Shown here piece by piece: positions 11,371 to 21,611 of a stretch of DNA of 64,000 nucleotides (positions are counted from its first letter, which is position 1; every line of letters begins with the position of its first letter). A program made the translations under genes and the position numbers. Source of the DNA: Galerina marginata (lineage: Eukaryota; Basidiomycota; Agaricomycetes; Agaricales; Galerinaceae). Where the stretch lies: assembly GCA_023014335.1 (NCBI GenBank), contig JAECYW010000025.1, positions 496,001 to 560,000 on the forward strand, in the 5' to 3' direction. The notes below the pieces were generated by a model. It did no database searches, was not told the origin of the DNA, and saw only the letters and a list, made by a program, of their open reading frames with translations.

Positions 11371-14170
11371 ACGTGGAGAGATGGCTCATTGTTGGCAAGA
11401 TGGCCAGGCAACAGCCTTCAGAGCAGCAATGCTGCGAAGATGATAGGTGGTGTTGGTAATTTAGCTGTCTACGATGACGATGTGAACCGGCGAAGAGCAG
11501 TAGCATTCCTGATCATGTTCTGTGAAAGAGACTCAGTCCGAACTTGTGGTAGGACTCAAAACAAGAACAAGAAAGGAACATGATAGATAAGACAAAGAGG
11601 AAGGGGCAGCTAGAAGAAGAAGAAAAGAAAAGAAAAATCAAACAGCGAGTGACAACGAAGCGGTGGTGGTAACGTTCACAAACAAAAATGTTCATAAGAA
11701 GGAAAAGTTGCAAGCAAGGTGAAGAAGGAAAACCATTCAACCAATATACCACCCAAAGCTCAAATAAAGATGAGAAAAAGAGATAGAAGATAACACGAAG
11801 AAAACTGTCCAAAACGAGACCTAAGTCGACGACGGCCGTGGCAGGTCGGTCAGCCGGATGGCCGTTCAAGGCTTGAAGTTGAAGCTCGAGGCCCAAGGTG
11901 CGTTCTTGTTCGCCATCGACTCCCATCCGAAGAGTCCAAAGTACCCGCGAAAGGAGGTGGCAGCCTCGCCCGAAGAACAATCCAAAAATATCTCTCCAAC
12001 CCATCTCGTCCATGATCCAGAGGTGCCTGAAGACAGGATTGGACCAGACAATACAGGATGGCACGAAACACGTCCGATGTTGAAGGATCTGGCAGGATGC
12101 TTGGAACCTCCGTCAATGTCACTTGAGAAGGTGAACGCCGGCGGTTCCTGCGAGAATGAAAGTAAGGAATGAAACACTTCAACCGAGTAGGTTCTCATAT
12201 GACGAAAGGTACCTCAGACTTCTCTTCTCCCTTTCCCTCTCCCCACCAAAACCCAAGCTCAAAGCTGCTCAGATCAACCAAAAACCAACCGCGGTCCCCC
12301 CCCCCCCCCCCAAACTCAGCCGGACTCCCTCTTCCCCGCCCTGCACCCACACCTCCAACACCAACGTTGGCAGGCGCACCCCCGCCCGCACCGACACTCG
12401 CGCTCGTGCCCACAGTCGGCCCCGGCACCTGCGCAAAACGCCATTGTCCTACGAAAGCTTGATAGACAGCGTCGTCTGTTTGTTGTGGTGTCGATGGAGT
12501 CGAGGCTGGAGTCAATGTTGGTGTTGAAGTTGCAGCTGGAGTTGACGACGAATTTGATGTTGGACCCGACGTTGAAGGAGATGCAGATGTCGGAGTAGGC
12601 GTCATCAACACCGACGATGGTGTCGGCGTGGACACCCCCGACCCAGCCGACGACAATGCACCAACAGAAGCAGGCGTAGGCGTAACAAAATCCAAACTCG
12701 ACCACCACGGCGATGAGACAGGCAATAGGCGCAGCGGAGACCGAGCGCCTGGCATGCCCATGGCTCTGGCTCTGCCTCCTCCTCCTACAGTCAGACCACC
12801 AGAAGAAGGCCTAGGCAACCCAGGCCGATAACCCCACAGCACTGGGCCCGCGCCCATGTTCATCAGGAGTGGTGTCGAGGTCGGAGCTTGTGAGGTTTGG
12901 GATGAGCGTTGGAAGCAGACACCAACCCCGAACGTGAACGGGAGCCGGACAGAGAATGCAGTGGCGAGTGGGCAGAAGAGTGAGTCGGCGACGAAGAACG
13001 GAGAGGCGAGTGCAAGGTGCGAGGGCGACCCAACACCAGGACCGCGTTTCCACCCCACCTTACATGTTGGCAGAAGCAAAGTCGCTTCCGTTCCCACTCC
13101 CAGATGTCGACGATAAAGGGTGTTCCAGATCCAACGAATGAGCACCTTCCAGCCGATGACTCTCCTTCTTCCTCCTCCTTTGCCGCGGCACCAGAGTGCC
13201 GTTACCCAATGCAGGACCAATCGTTCTCCACTGTCTCCTCGTCCAAGAGACGGAGACATGGTCCGCTCGTTGAAACCCTCCAACGGTACTTGTGCATCGC
13301 CTCCTTTCCTTCTCCTTTGCGTTCTCCTTGACCAACATCGACAGCAACCTAACCCAACCCGCCAGCTCCTCTCGCAGTCACAGGCAGTGCCGCACCCGTA
13401 TCAGAGAAGTTCGGTATCGGGCTCTTCACGATCACGTTCACGTTGGCATTGGGGTTGACGTTAAAAAAATCAACCGCTCTCACGACATCGAAGGCGACGT
13501 ATTCGCAGTATTGGCAGTCGCAGGCGCACCAGGAGAGCCAGGAGGAGGAGACGGTGTGGAAGGATCCTATCCTGGTCGTCTTCACGATAAAGCGAAAGCT
13601 CATGCACAGGCGTCTGCACCGGTCTCGAATCAGCAATGCTCTTATTCGTGTCGTTGTTGCTGTCGCTGTTGCTGCTCGAACCGAACGGTCGACCCCGCTC
13701 TCCCATTCGCACAGGCATTCCCATTCCGCAAATAACTGGCATTGTATGAAGCAGTAGAAACCGTATAGTTCCTCCAATTCATCTTCCTCAGCCTCGCAAG
13801 CGTGCTTTGCGCGAAGGCGGCCGGGTGCTGGCTGTGCTGCTGCAGCTCTCGCTCGTGCTCGTGCTCGTGCTCATGCTCATGTTCTTGCTCAAGCTGGAGA
13901 GGTTGATACGCAGGGGGCTGCTGGGCGTACGGCGACTGCTGATACACCGACTGACGAGTGGTAGTTATATGGACTCTGCGCACGAGCAGCCGGAGGCGAG
14001 TAGGAGGAGGAGAAGGAGGAGGAGGGGAGGATATGGAGGATGAAATTTGCGGACGGGCGGGGGAAGGATCTGGAGCCATGTGTTGGCGAGGGTGTATGCT
14101 GCTGTATAACGAGATGAAATGAATTAGCATCGACGGATCAAAAAAAAAGAGAAAGAAAAGAAAGACGTAC
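11371..14170 (-). pseudogene. Unit A: decayed copy of a duplicated Pro/Ser/Gln-rich protein gene
   Basis: Read on the minus strand, the unit contains the same landmarks as unit C (49733-53600): an N-terminal Gln-rich block with YQQSPYAQQP, QQHSQHPAAFAQSTLARLRK and NASYLRNGN (about 13642-14090), and a C-terminal block with MGAGPVLWGYRPG, TPQQTDDAVYQAFVGQWRFA and a Gly/Val-rich tail (about 12280-12850). The middle is shorter than in C and the frames do not join. The 3' untranslated part (11371-12190) aligns with C 50400-51280 and D 59050-59830. The gypsy element cuts the unit at 11371. I do not recognise the family. Poly-C of about 16 lies at 12297. Confidence 0.6.
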
Positions 14171-14172
14171 AA

Positions 14173-14330
14173 GGCGCACTGAGGATAACACCCCCCTTAT
14201 ACAGCTGATGCCCTTGCTGTAGTACAATCCTAGATAGGCTGCGGATGGGTGGGCGCTGAAGATAACATCCCTCTTGTAGTGCTGATGCCAATACTGTAGT
14301 ACAACCCTAAATAGGCTGCGCAAGTGTACG
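14173..14330. repeat. 79-bp tandem duplication in the unit A promoter region
   Basis: GGCGCACTGAGGATAACA at 14173 and GGCGCTGAAGATAACATC at 14252 begin two copies with a 79-bp period; both contain GCTGATGCC, CTGTAGTACAA and ATAGGCTGCG. On the minus strand the first copy reads TATAAGGGGGG, a likely TATA box. Unit C has one copy of the beginning at about 53570. Confidence 0.65.
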
Positions 14331-15680
14331 ATCGAAATTTGACGATAGTCATGGCAGCGGAGCACCTCAACGCAGATGAAGGACGCAGAGGTGGAAGGGA
14401 GGCGGCGGTGGTGTGGCAGTCAACGCATGACGAGAGAGCGGCGTCGCAGCCACCTCATTCCACGGGCTCGCCAACGATTGAGCGATGCTAGACTTGCAGC
14501 CCCACCGACATGCCGCCTCAGTGGTCGTCCGGCCCGCTGCGAGAGTCATTGCGGTGCTGGTTGTAGAGCCCAACCAACATCTCTTGAAGGAGGGGCAGTC
14601 AGGGCGGGTGGTGCAGCCGTCGACGTTCGGCTCGTCATTGGGTGAGGAGCGACACCCCACGGTACGACGCGAAGTGGGCGGTGCGATATAATGAGGAGCG
14701 AGAATCGAGATGCAGTCCACCTGCTGCAAGCCCTGGTTGTGGTGACGTGAGTGAATGAAGGCCGGGTGGTATGGTGGGTACATACCTCCATCGTTTCCCT
14801 TCCTTCCTTCCTAAGTACTCCCGCCGTCCCGAAAGCTGGGTCGGCTGTGAGTCGGTACGATCTTCGCAGGTTTGTGGGTGTCAATGTCATGGCCTTTCGG
14901 GGTCGCGTCTACGGGTTCTAGAGGTTGTGCTTGTAATAGGGGGTCAGCGAACGCGGGCAGGAGAGTGTAGAGAGCGCTTACCTGCCCATTTTTCGGATTT
15001 CCTCTACCCCCTTCCTAGAATCCAAAACCCACTGGTCGTGGTTTTAGTCTGGTTGCCCATGTCCGTGTCGTCTTGATGGCTTGTGTCCGTCCCGTGGTCA
15101 TTCAGCGGCTATGGTTCTCAGTTGACGCTATCGAGGGCGATGACTCGGAGGCAGGTGGCGTCCCAATATCATTCCAAATCATATCATTCTGCAATTAATG
15201 TTCTGGATGCTACAATCTGAGGATGGCAGATACTAGAAGATACTGAGAGCCACCGACTCGGACATATCTGCGTCTGATTCGGGCAGTATGTGGAAGATTT
15301 TGATCTTCCACAGTCCCACTTTTCTGCCACGATCTCCCATCATCTACACCACCTGATTTCAGCAGATTTCGGAAGCCTGCGGCAGAGGCGATTCTCACTG
15401 GGGATGATGTTTGAGGGTCGACAATTTGAGCACCGAATGTAGTGCGGGTGCTTAGTCAGCAGGTGAGATCGCTTCCAAGTTCACTCAGGCTGAGCTCAAT
15501 TAGCTATAGTGTGACTACTGCTTGTTATCTGTTTCTTTTGCTTGCACACCCCCCCCATCTTCGCCTTTTGTGATTCTTCTACTGGACGTGGCAGCTCGTG
15601 TGGAGTCTGTTTCTCACTCGAACCCTTCTTGAAGGTGTCTTCAGGTCATTTGAGCAGCCGTTTCGGTCAGTCTTAACATT
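14331..15680. other. No gene recognised
   Basis: GC-rich stretch (14370-14800) followed by unremarkable sequence. Open frames exist on both strands but none exceeds 140 codons or shows a motif. A short palindrome, TGGAAGAT with ATCTTCCA, lies near 15292-15312. Confidence 0.5.
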
Positions 15681-15980
15681 GATAGACAAGCTTACGCCCC
15701 GTCGCTACGCGCCGGGGTTCGCTTCGCTCACCCGGCTCTGCGCTACGGGTCTCCAGCTTGCCGGGGCTGCGCCCCTGGACCCTGCTCTGTCGGCGCTTCG
15801 CGCCTCCATAGTGAATTTATTTTTTAATACTGGGGTGATTAAGTTGGCACTTCGCACCTCCATAGTGAAGTTAAAAATTTCAATACACTGAAGTTGAGTA
15901 GACGAAAAAATGCAAGACAGAAGCAGGCAGTCTCGCTTCGCTCGCCTGCCTGCTTCTGCCTTGCATTTTTTCTATTTCTT
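15681..15980. repeat. GC-rich hairpin repeats and a 26-bp-arm inverted repeat
   Basis: Two related units, GGCGCTTCGCGCCTCC and GGCACTTCGCACCTCC, each followed by ATAGTGAA, lie about 56 bp apart. Just downstream, 15905-15930 and 15946-15971 form a 26-bp inverted repeat with one mismatch, containing AGAAGCAGGCAG, around a 15-nt loop rich in CGCTTCGCTCG. Such structures resemble ends of non-autonomous transposable elements; no coding sequence is associated. Confidence 0.6.
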
Positions 15981-16179
15981 ATACTTAGGTGGAAACACAG
16001 AATCAAATCTCATATTCATAAGTATCATAAGTATCTTTTGTGTACTCTTAATCCCATAATTTGGATCTACACTATTATACTTTCAGTTCACTCATTTAAA
16101 TGTGTACATGCTTCTAATAAATTTATATCATTCTACTGAAAAACATTGATCTAATACATTAAAATATAAATAAACTGGG

Positions 16180-17275
16180 ATGGGGCAAGCAGTGGTTGTG
16201 GTTGGACAGAGCAGGGGCAGCACCATCCCAATGCTCATATCATTTCCTACACCGGTGGTGGTAATGGAGCTGCAGCGGCGATGCAGACAACGTTGCGGTG
16301 GTGGCAGTGGCCGCCTCAACGATGTCGTGGTGTCGCAATTGCCCAACACTGTCACGGTTGGTTTTCGCACCGATGTGGGGGTTCCTCTCGTCATCTGGCG
16401 CTGTGCTCGTGTTGTACTCGCCCCCTCATACCCCCGCGCCAACGTGGTGGGCTCCTCGTTGACGTGGGGGTACTGGGCACGACAGCCGTCGCAGGTAGTG
16501 GGCGGGATTGAGGTGACGTGGTGTCAAAGCGGGGCACTGTGGGGTCTGGAGTCGCTGAATGGCGCTGCAAGGTGCTGCGGTGTGGGTTAGCTGTACGGCG
16601 GCAGTTGGTTTTGTTACTCACCTTGTGCTCCCCCTCTCCCAAAATCCCTCGGTTGTCGCATTTCCAGCTGACATCCCTCATTGGAGGGGAGGGACACGAC
16701 GTGCCGGGCATATTTCCCCCTCGTCGTGTGTTCTTGCTGTGAGGTGGCCGCAAATGTGGGTCGTAAGGAGCTGACCGATGCTGTAATTGGGGGGGGGGTG
16801 TTAGTTAGTTGCACGGCGGGCGTTGTATCGGTGACATACCTGGGTGTGGTTGTCGTGACCTGGCGTCAGAGCGGGGCGCAGCGGAATGCCTCGACGCCGA
16901 CGACGCTGTAGTGTTGATTAGTTGCACAGCTGGGGTTGTTTTCTTGACGTACCTGGGTGAGGTTGTCGTGATCTGGCGCCAGAGCAGGGGCAATGCGGAG
17001 CGCCAGGGCGCGGATACGGTGCTGCGAGGTGGGTGGTGGCGGTCGTTTTCGTGGCTCACCTGGTTAGGTGTGGGTTAGCTGCGCCGCGGCGGTCGTTTTC
17101 GTTGCGTACCTGGTGATTTCCCCACCCCTTCATTTCCCCCAATTTCCGGCCCACATCCTTATTGAAGGGGAGGGGCTCTCGGAACGGTGCCGGGCTTCGT
17201 TTGGGCGATGTTGGCTAAGGGAAATGGGCGGAGGGATGTGTGGAGAGGAGTGGTGGTGGTTGAGATGAAAGAAAT
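16180..17275. repeat. Block of degenerate complex repeats
   Basis: Phrases recur in the same order several times: TTAGTTGCACGGCGG, then TACGTACCTGGGTG, then GTTGTCGTGACCTGGCG, CAGAGCGGGGC. Instances start near 16580, 16800, 16917 and 17069. A second shared phrase with AATTTCC, ACATCC and GGGGAGGG then GTGCCGGGC occurs near 16630-16720 and 17115-17195. Open frames here are by-products of GC-rich repeats. I see no gene. Confidence 0.6.
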
Positions 17276-17690
17276 TACCCGATGCGGCGTGGTCGGATAA
17301 CCGGAATTCGCAGTTACCGATATTACCGACACTCTAAAGAGGGGAGGGTTTGCTTAGTCACTATTTGTCAGCATTAGTCATCATTGTCTCATTATATCCT
17401 AAGAACGAAAGTAGCTAGATGCCGAGGACTTTCTCAGGCCTGGCTCAGCCCATCTCGGGCGCGATCCCGCCGCCGGTTCCGTTCCCCGCTGTCCTGTCTC
17501 TATGTAGAGCCCTCTATTTTCTCTTTCTCGGACCCTTCCAGCTATCGCTTTCGACCTTTTCTTGCCAGCGTGCTTATCTCTTTTGTTGGGGGTGCTCCAC
17601 CTGTTTACGTTCTCGGCAGGTCACACTTTTGAATGGTAACTCCCCTTTTGCAGGCTCGCTCCGTCACTTTTTGTCTTAATAGGTTTCGGC
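17276..17690. other. No gene recognised
   Basis: Short open frames only (up to 86 codons), C/T-rich near 17430-17640, without motifs. Confidence 0.45.
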
Positions 17691-17699
17691 TGTCCCAAG

Positions 17700-18425
17700 G
17701 ACGATTCCGCCTCTGTGAAAATCATTTTCAGCATAGGTTTATTCCCAAGTCAGTAGTTTCTCTTGCTTAAATATATAATAAATTTGTCAAGGGGGCACCG
17801 GGATTCAAATCCGTGACCCGGGGTAGGGGAGGGGGGGTGGGCTGCCGGAGGCTTAAAATTTTTTTATTTTGGGGGGTAAAATTTGAAATTTTACGCACAA
17901 GTACTAGCTTGTGAAGCAATATATCGGTTTTATAACTTGAAAGCTTCATTTTCGACAGGTGATGCATATTTACACCACTTGGGGAGAGTTTTTGATTGGA
18001 TTTTGACGACTGAGGAGCACGGTGGGGTTTCAAAAAAATATAGGATATACAGTCGCCATACATTCAATATATACTGTACAGTGAAAATCTGTTGCTTCTG
18101 CCTATTCACAGTGCTGCAGCTCGGGCAAGTCGTGTCCGTGAAGTCAGAGACCACAAAGGTGAGTAAAACATACCGCTTTTGCACGAAAAACATACCCAAT
18201 ATGGGTTGCGGGAGGGGGGGGGGGGGGGTAGGCGAGAGCTTAAAGAGAAAAATCGACCCCGGGTAGTTTTTCGAATCCCGGTGCCCCCTTGAAATTTGTA
18301 ACTCTCCTATTTCAGACTTTTTAGATTAATATTCAAACTGCTGGTAGGGATTAAGCTCAATTTATTTAGCCGGAGATCATTCAGGAGAGAGGGGGCCGCG
18401 CGAAGCGCGCCAACTTTAAAATCTG
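17700..18425 (+). repeat. Helitron-end-like fragment, split by a MITE
   Basis: GATTCCGCCTCTGTG, then AATCATTTTCA, TAGGTTTATTC, AGTTTC, CTTAAATAT and AAATTTGTAACTC match the sequence following the Helitron ORF at about 46,696-46,790 in order and orientation. Downstream, CAAACTG, AATTAAGCT and a short hairpin with loop GAA (18397-18409, GCGCGAAGCGC) match the hairpin at 46855-46869. The fragment is therefore a relic of the 3' end of a related Helitron. The MITE at 17788-18291 interrupts it. Confidence 0.7.
17788..18291. mobile_element. 504-bp MITE with 8-bp target duplication (hAT-like)
   Basis: The ends are inverted repeats starting CAAGGGGGCACCGGGATTC and ending GAATCCCGGTGCCCCCTTG. The flanks AAATTTGT (17780-17787 and 18292-18299) are an 8-bp direct duplication. 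The related sequence at about 46,780 carries a single AAATTTGT at the same place, that is, the empty site. CA...TG ends and an 8-bp duplication are typical of hAT elements. There are G-runs near both ends (17826-17840 and 18209-18229) and no transposase. Confidence 0.9.
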
Positions 18426-18811
18426 TTCGCATTTTTTTAAAACTTGCACCGTTACGAGTCTTTTACTTTGTAAAAGTGAGTTCTTTTAATCCACACGGAC
18501 CCCTGGAATTTTGAAACCATGTAGATCCTGTTGAACCCCTGGGAAAAATAGTTTGATGCCATCAATACCGGTACCCGGTTCCATTTTACCGTGCCTTTAC
18601 CGACTTATGTAATTTTTTGGCCCTTTTTGGTAACATCATGACATCATATTGATTGTCCGAATCCTGGCTTCTCATGTAGACTATTTATAGAATGTCCGTA
18701 ACCTGGAGGCCCTCGGGGGGCTTCCACATTTGGTATGACATCATGTATTTATTTTTAGAAAACAGTCCCGGATATATCGTGCATCTTCTACTCCTTCCCT
18801 GATAACCGGTA
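18426..18811. other. Intergenic region with a hairpin
   Basis: No gene. At 18705-18725 GGAGGCCC and GGGCTTCC face each other around CTCGG; this and the following ATGACATCAT resemble 24464-24505. It lies 3' of the minus-strand gene i and may be a transcript-end structure or an element end. Confidence 0.45.
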
Positions 18812-19673
18812 TTAGCGTTTTAGCTTGTCACACATCTTAAGCCGCTCACCAGAAACCCATATTTTACCGCACAGGCCTGAGGTGGATTCTATCTTCCAGT
18901 TGAACGCTTCCTCAACATCGCCAAGCTTGGTAGTGTCGTCGTTAAGGGGAATGAACAATGTGGACTCGAACAATCTGCGAGGGGTGTTGGGGCACATGGC
19001 GTCGTTACCACATGCGTGGTCGGCCCGTATGAAGCTAAATCCCCGTTCCTCGTATTTCTGGAAACATTCAATGGGGTGTGCGGCGGTTGCGATGCCTTGA
19101 TGCCGGAGTGTGAGAGACGGGTATAGCGACACCAAGCCATAGCTGGCTATGTAGTTCATGAGTAGAGTGGAATGAAACTGGGTGATGGATATTAGAACGC
19201 CCTCGCGCGATGCGGTGACTATGATGTTGACGGTGCGGGTCCCGTTACCAAATCGCTGAACCGATAGAATAGCTTCCGAAGTGTAAGATGCCACGCCTGC
19301 TCTTGGCATGCCTATGTCTTCGTATCCAAAAGACCGCAAATACGCTGTAAGGTGATGGTGGGTCGCAAACGGCGCATAGAAGTCGATGTCTGTTGGCATG
19401 AAGTGATTGCTATGGAGGGCAAGAAGAGCGTAAGATCCTGAGATTACCCCCTTTGACAAATCAAGGGCAAGAATAAGCGATTCGGGAGTACCGATGCCAA
19501 AATCGATCGCCATGTTCTTGAGAGTGCCTATAAGTTCGTCCCGGGCTTTCTCGAGGGTAAGCTGAGCAGGTTCATACAGCCCCAGTAATCTTTGTGCAGC
19601 TGTCGCAGTTATATGTTTACTGTTTTAGCATATCGGCTTGAATGATAAACTGAAGCTCCTTACTTTCGCTCAT
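18812..19673 (-). CDS. Gene i: nucleotidyltransferase-fold-like protein of unknown function
   Basis: Two exons: start ATG at 19671-19673, a 44-bp intron at 19620-19663 (GTAAGG...ACAG), then an open frame to the stop at 18812, about 270 residues. The frame is open upstream of the internal Met at 19513 (QRLLGLYEPAQLTLEKARDE), which is why I chose the upstream start. The stretch ISGSYALLALHSNHFMPTDI followed by DFY matches the minimal nucleotidyltransferase signature: Gly-Ser, about 13 residues, then Asp-hydrophobic-Asp. I see no second diagnostic domain, so activity is inferred only. It is the leftmost of five intact genes running to 33441. Confidence 0.65.
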
Positions 19674-19876
19674 TTCGGTTAGGAAGGGTATGTGGTAGAT
19701 ATGGGTTTCATGTACAGCTATTTGTACTATGTCGGTCTATTTAATTGCCCGTTAAATAATAATATACGTTGTGGTCACCCGTTTGATTCCTTAACTCATC
19801 AATTCATGGTTCGATTTCCGCTATCTACGGTAACCGCATTTTGGTATTGGCCTTCCTCGGCATGCCTTGCATCCTT

Positions 19877-21178
19877 CTACTGACCAATGTTCATTCTTGA
19901 CATCCGTCGCTGGGTCTCATCTACAGCCTCTTCATCGGTGTAGAGAGGCTTTCTCTTGGAGAGTAGGACTGGCGTCGGAGCTGGGATGAATCGGCTTCTC
20001 ATTCGCAGTATCGCAGCTTTCTGGGTATATGTCGTTTAATCAGCTTTGCGATCTTTGTTTGCATGATACGGACGTACATCTCGTGCTTCTTGATTCAAGA
20101 GCAATATGCCTCTAAGGAGCGGTACCATCTTGTAGCGATTGTCCTTGCATGGAAACACCACAAACGACGCGGAAACTTCGACTATGTCTCCGATCCGTAT
20201 GCTAGCGGGACTGATAGGAGAATACCTTCACATACACTTTAGCATTCTCGACCCCAATTAAAAATTAATTACGCACCTCACCGTTCCTTCTCTGGTAATA
20301 CTCCGCATCACATAATCGACAGCGTTGTCCCGTCCATGGAAGAAACCATCGCCAACCATACCTGCAAGGACCCCCTCTGGATCTTCCAATGGACTGAATG
20401 GTATGTCTTCGGATTCGTCGGTGGCTGGACCCCTTCGATCAAAATAACGGGCATGAAAATCGACCGCCTTCAGTCCGTTGAACCCGCTACCTTGCCAGCC
20501 ATCCAATGAATCTGCAGGAAATGTATTTGCAAAAGCCATGAATATAAGCTCGATGTTCTCGTGTAGCTTGTTGAAGGCCTCGCTCCCTAATCCGGTGATA
20601 GTTGCTGCTTGTCGGATATAGGGACGCTGTCTTGTCATGGCGCCCAAATTTCTATGTGAAACCTGTCAGCAAGTCGAACGTTGTACAATTGCTATGGAAT
20701 GCTCACAGGGGCTTGGACACAGGAGGCAACATTTTAGCGCATATGACACCCTGGATACGCACAACTACCTCTTCCATCGCCGCGCTTTCTGCTGAGAACT
20801 CCGTGAGGCGCCATGAGCGTGGCTTTGCAAATTCCGATACCTGGAATTCAGAAATCTTGTGTGTATAATTATTGAAAGCTCAACCGGTTTACATTAAGTG
20901 CTCACATTTGCGTGCGCTAGCTGAACATTGCTCCCTTTGGAGGAGTGGATATCGGTTCTCTCGCACAGTATTTCGGCCAACGCCACTTCTACAAGGATAT
21001 TTAGCTGTTGGTTCTTTGGGATGTTTGATCTGGGCGTACTCACTGGCTGCTTCAAGATCATAGTGTTCATCCATATGCCTGAGTTGGTAAACCTGAAGGC
21101 AAGGTACGTCAAGTCCAAACCTTTTTTTATTTTCTTAAGATGCAAATCATTGCATGTTATCCGGTATCGATGCTTCAT
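19877..21178 (-). CDS. Gene ii: multi-exon protein with a GDIVEV beta-rich C-terminal domain, unknown function
   Basis: Splicing gives an uninterrupted reading: LNILVEVALAEILCER (about 20,960-21,010), VSEFAKPRSWRL..., then 20277-20640 (TRQRPYIRQAATITG..., ITREGTV), a 51-bp intron at 20226-20276, then SPASIRIGDIVEVSASFVVF, another intron near 20,025-20,075 and a basic tail ending RRMSRMNIGQ with TAG at 19877-19879. The 5' end is uncertain; the start at 21178 is provisional. The GDIVEV...PLLRGILLL pattern looks like a small beta-barrel, perhaps OB-like, but that is inference. I recognise the family only as recurrent in mushroom genomes. It is divergent from gene iii, about 430 bp away. Confidence 0.6.
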
Positions 21179-21611
21179 CCCCCAGTTGTTCGGGCGCTTT
21201 TAGCGTCTGCATCTCCTGATATCTTTCCTGGTCGCATTTTCATGTGGTGTTTGGCACCCCATCGGGATGCCGTCTTCATGTTCACGGAACTTTGGGTATC
21301 GAAACAATATTGGCGCTTGATGGTTGGATTCCATCACAAGTTATCCGCGTATGACTGTATCATCTGATATGTTGCGCCTTGGCATCAGAGCAGAAACATC
21401 ATGCAAGGTTCCTTATTTGTCAGGTGGGTTCCCTTCTTTCGTCTTATCGTTGCTTGTGACAATTGTTGGGCGGAGCAACGGCCCATGCTACGCCTATGTT
21501 GCATGCATTTCGTGAACCCATTCTTTTCCCATGCCCCATCGCTTCTCAGCTCCGTTTTTCTTCTTCTTTAGCTTAAATACAGCGCAACTTTCCTTTGATC
21601 CTCTTTGTACT

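Noticed and set aside
12195..13283. 362-codon minus-strand open frame as an intact gene
   Set aside because: GC-rich, low-complexity sequence; only its C-terminal part matches unit C in the right frame, so it is part of a decayed copy.
17788..18291. tRNA-like sequences (GGGGGCACC... and TTCGAATCCCGGTGCCCCC)
   Set aside because: They are the inverted-repeat ends of a 504-bp MITE with an 8-bp target duplication; no anticodon arm of normal size lies between them.
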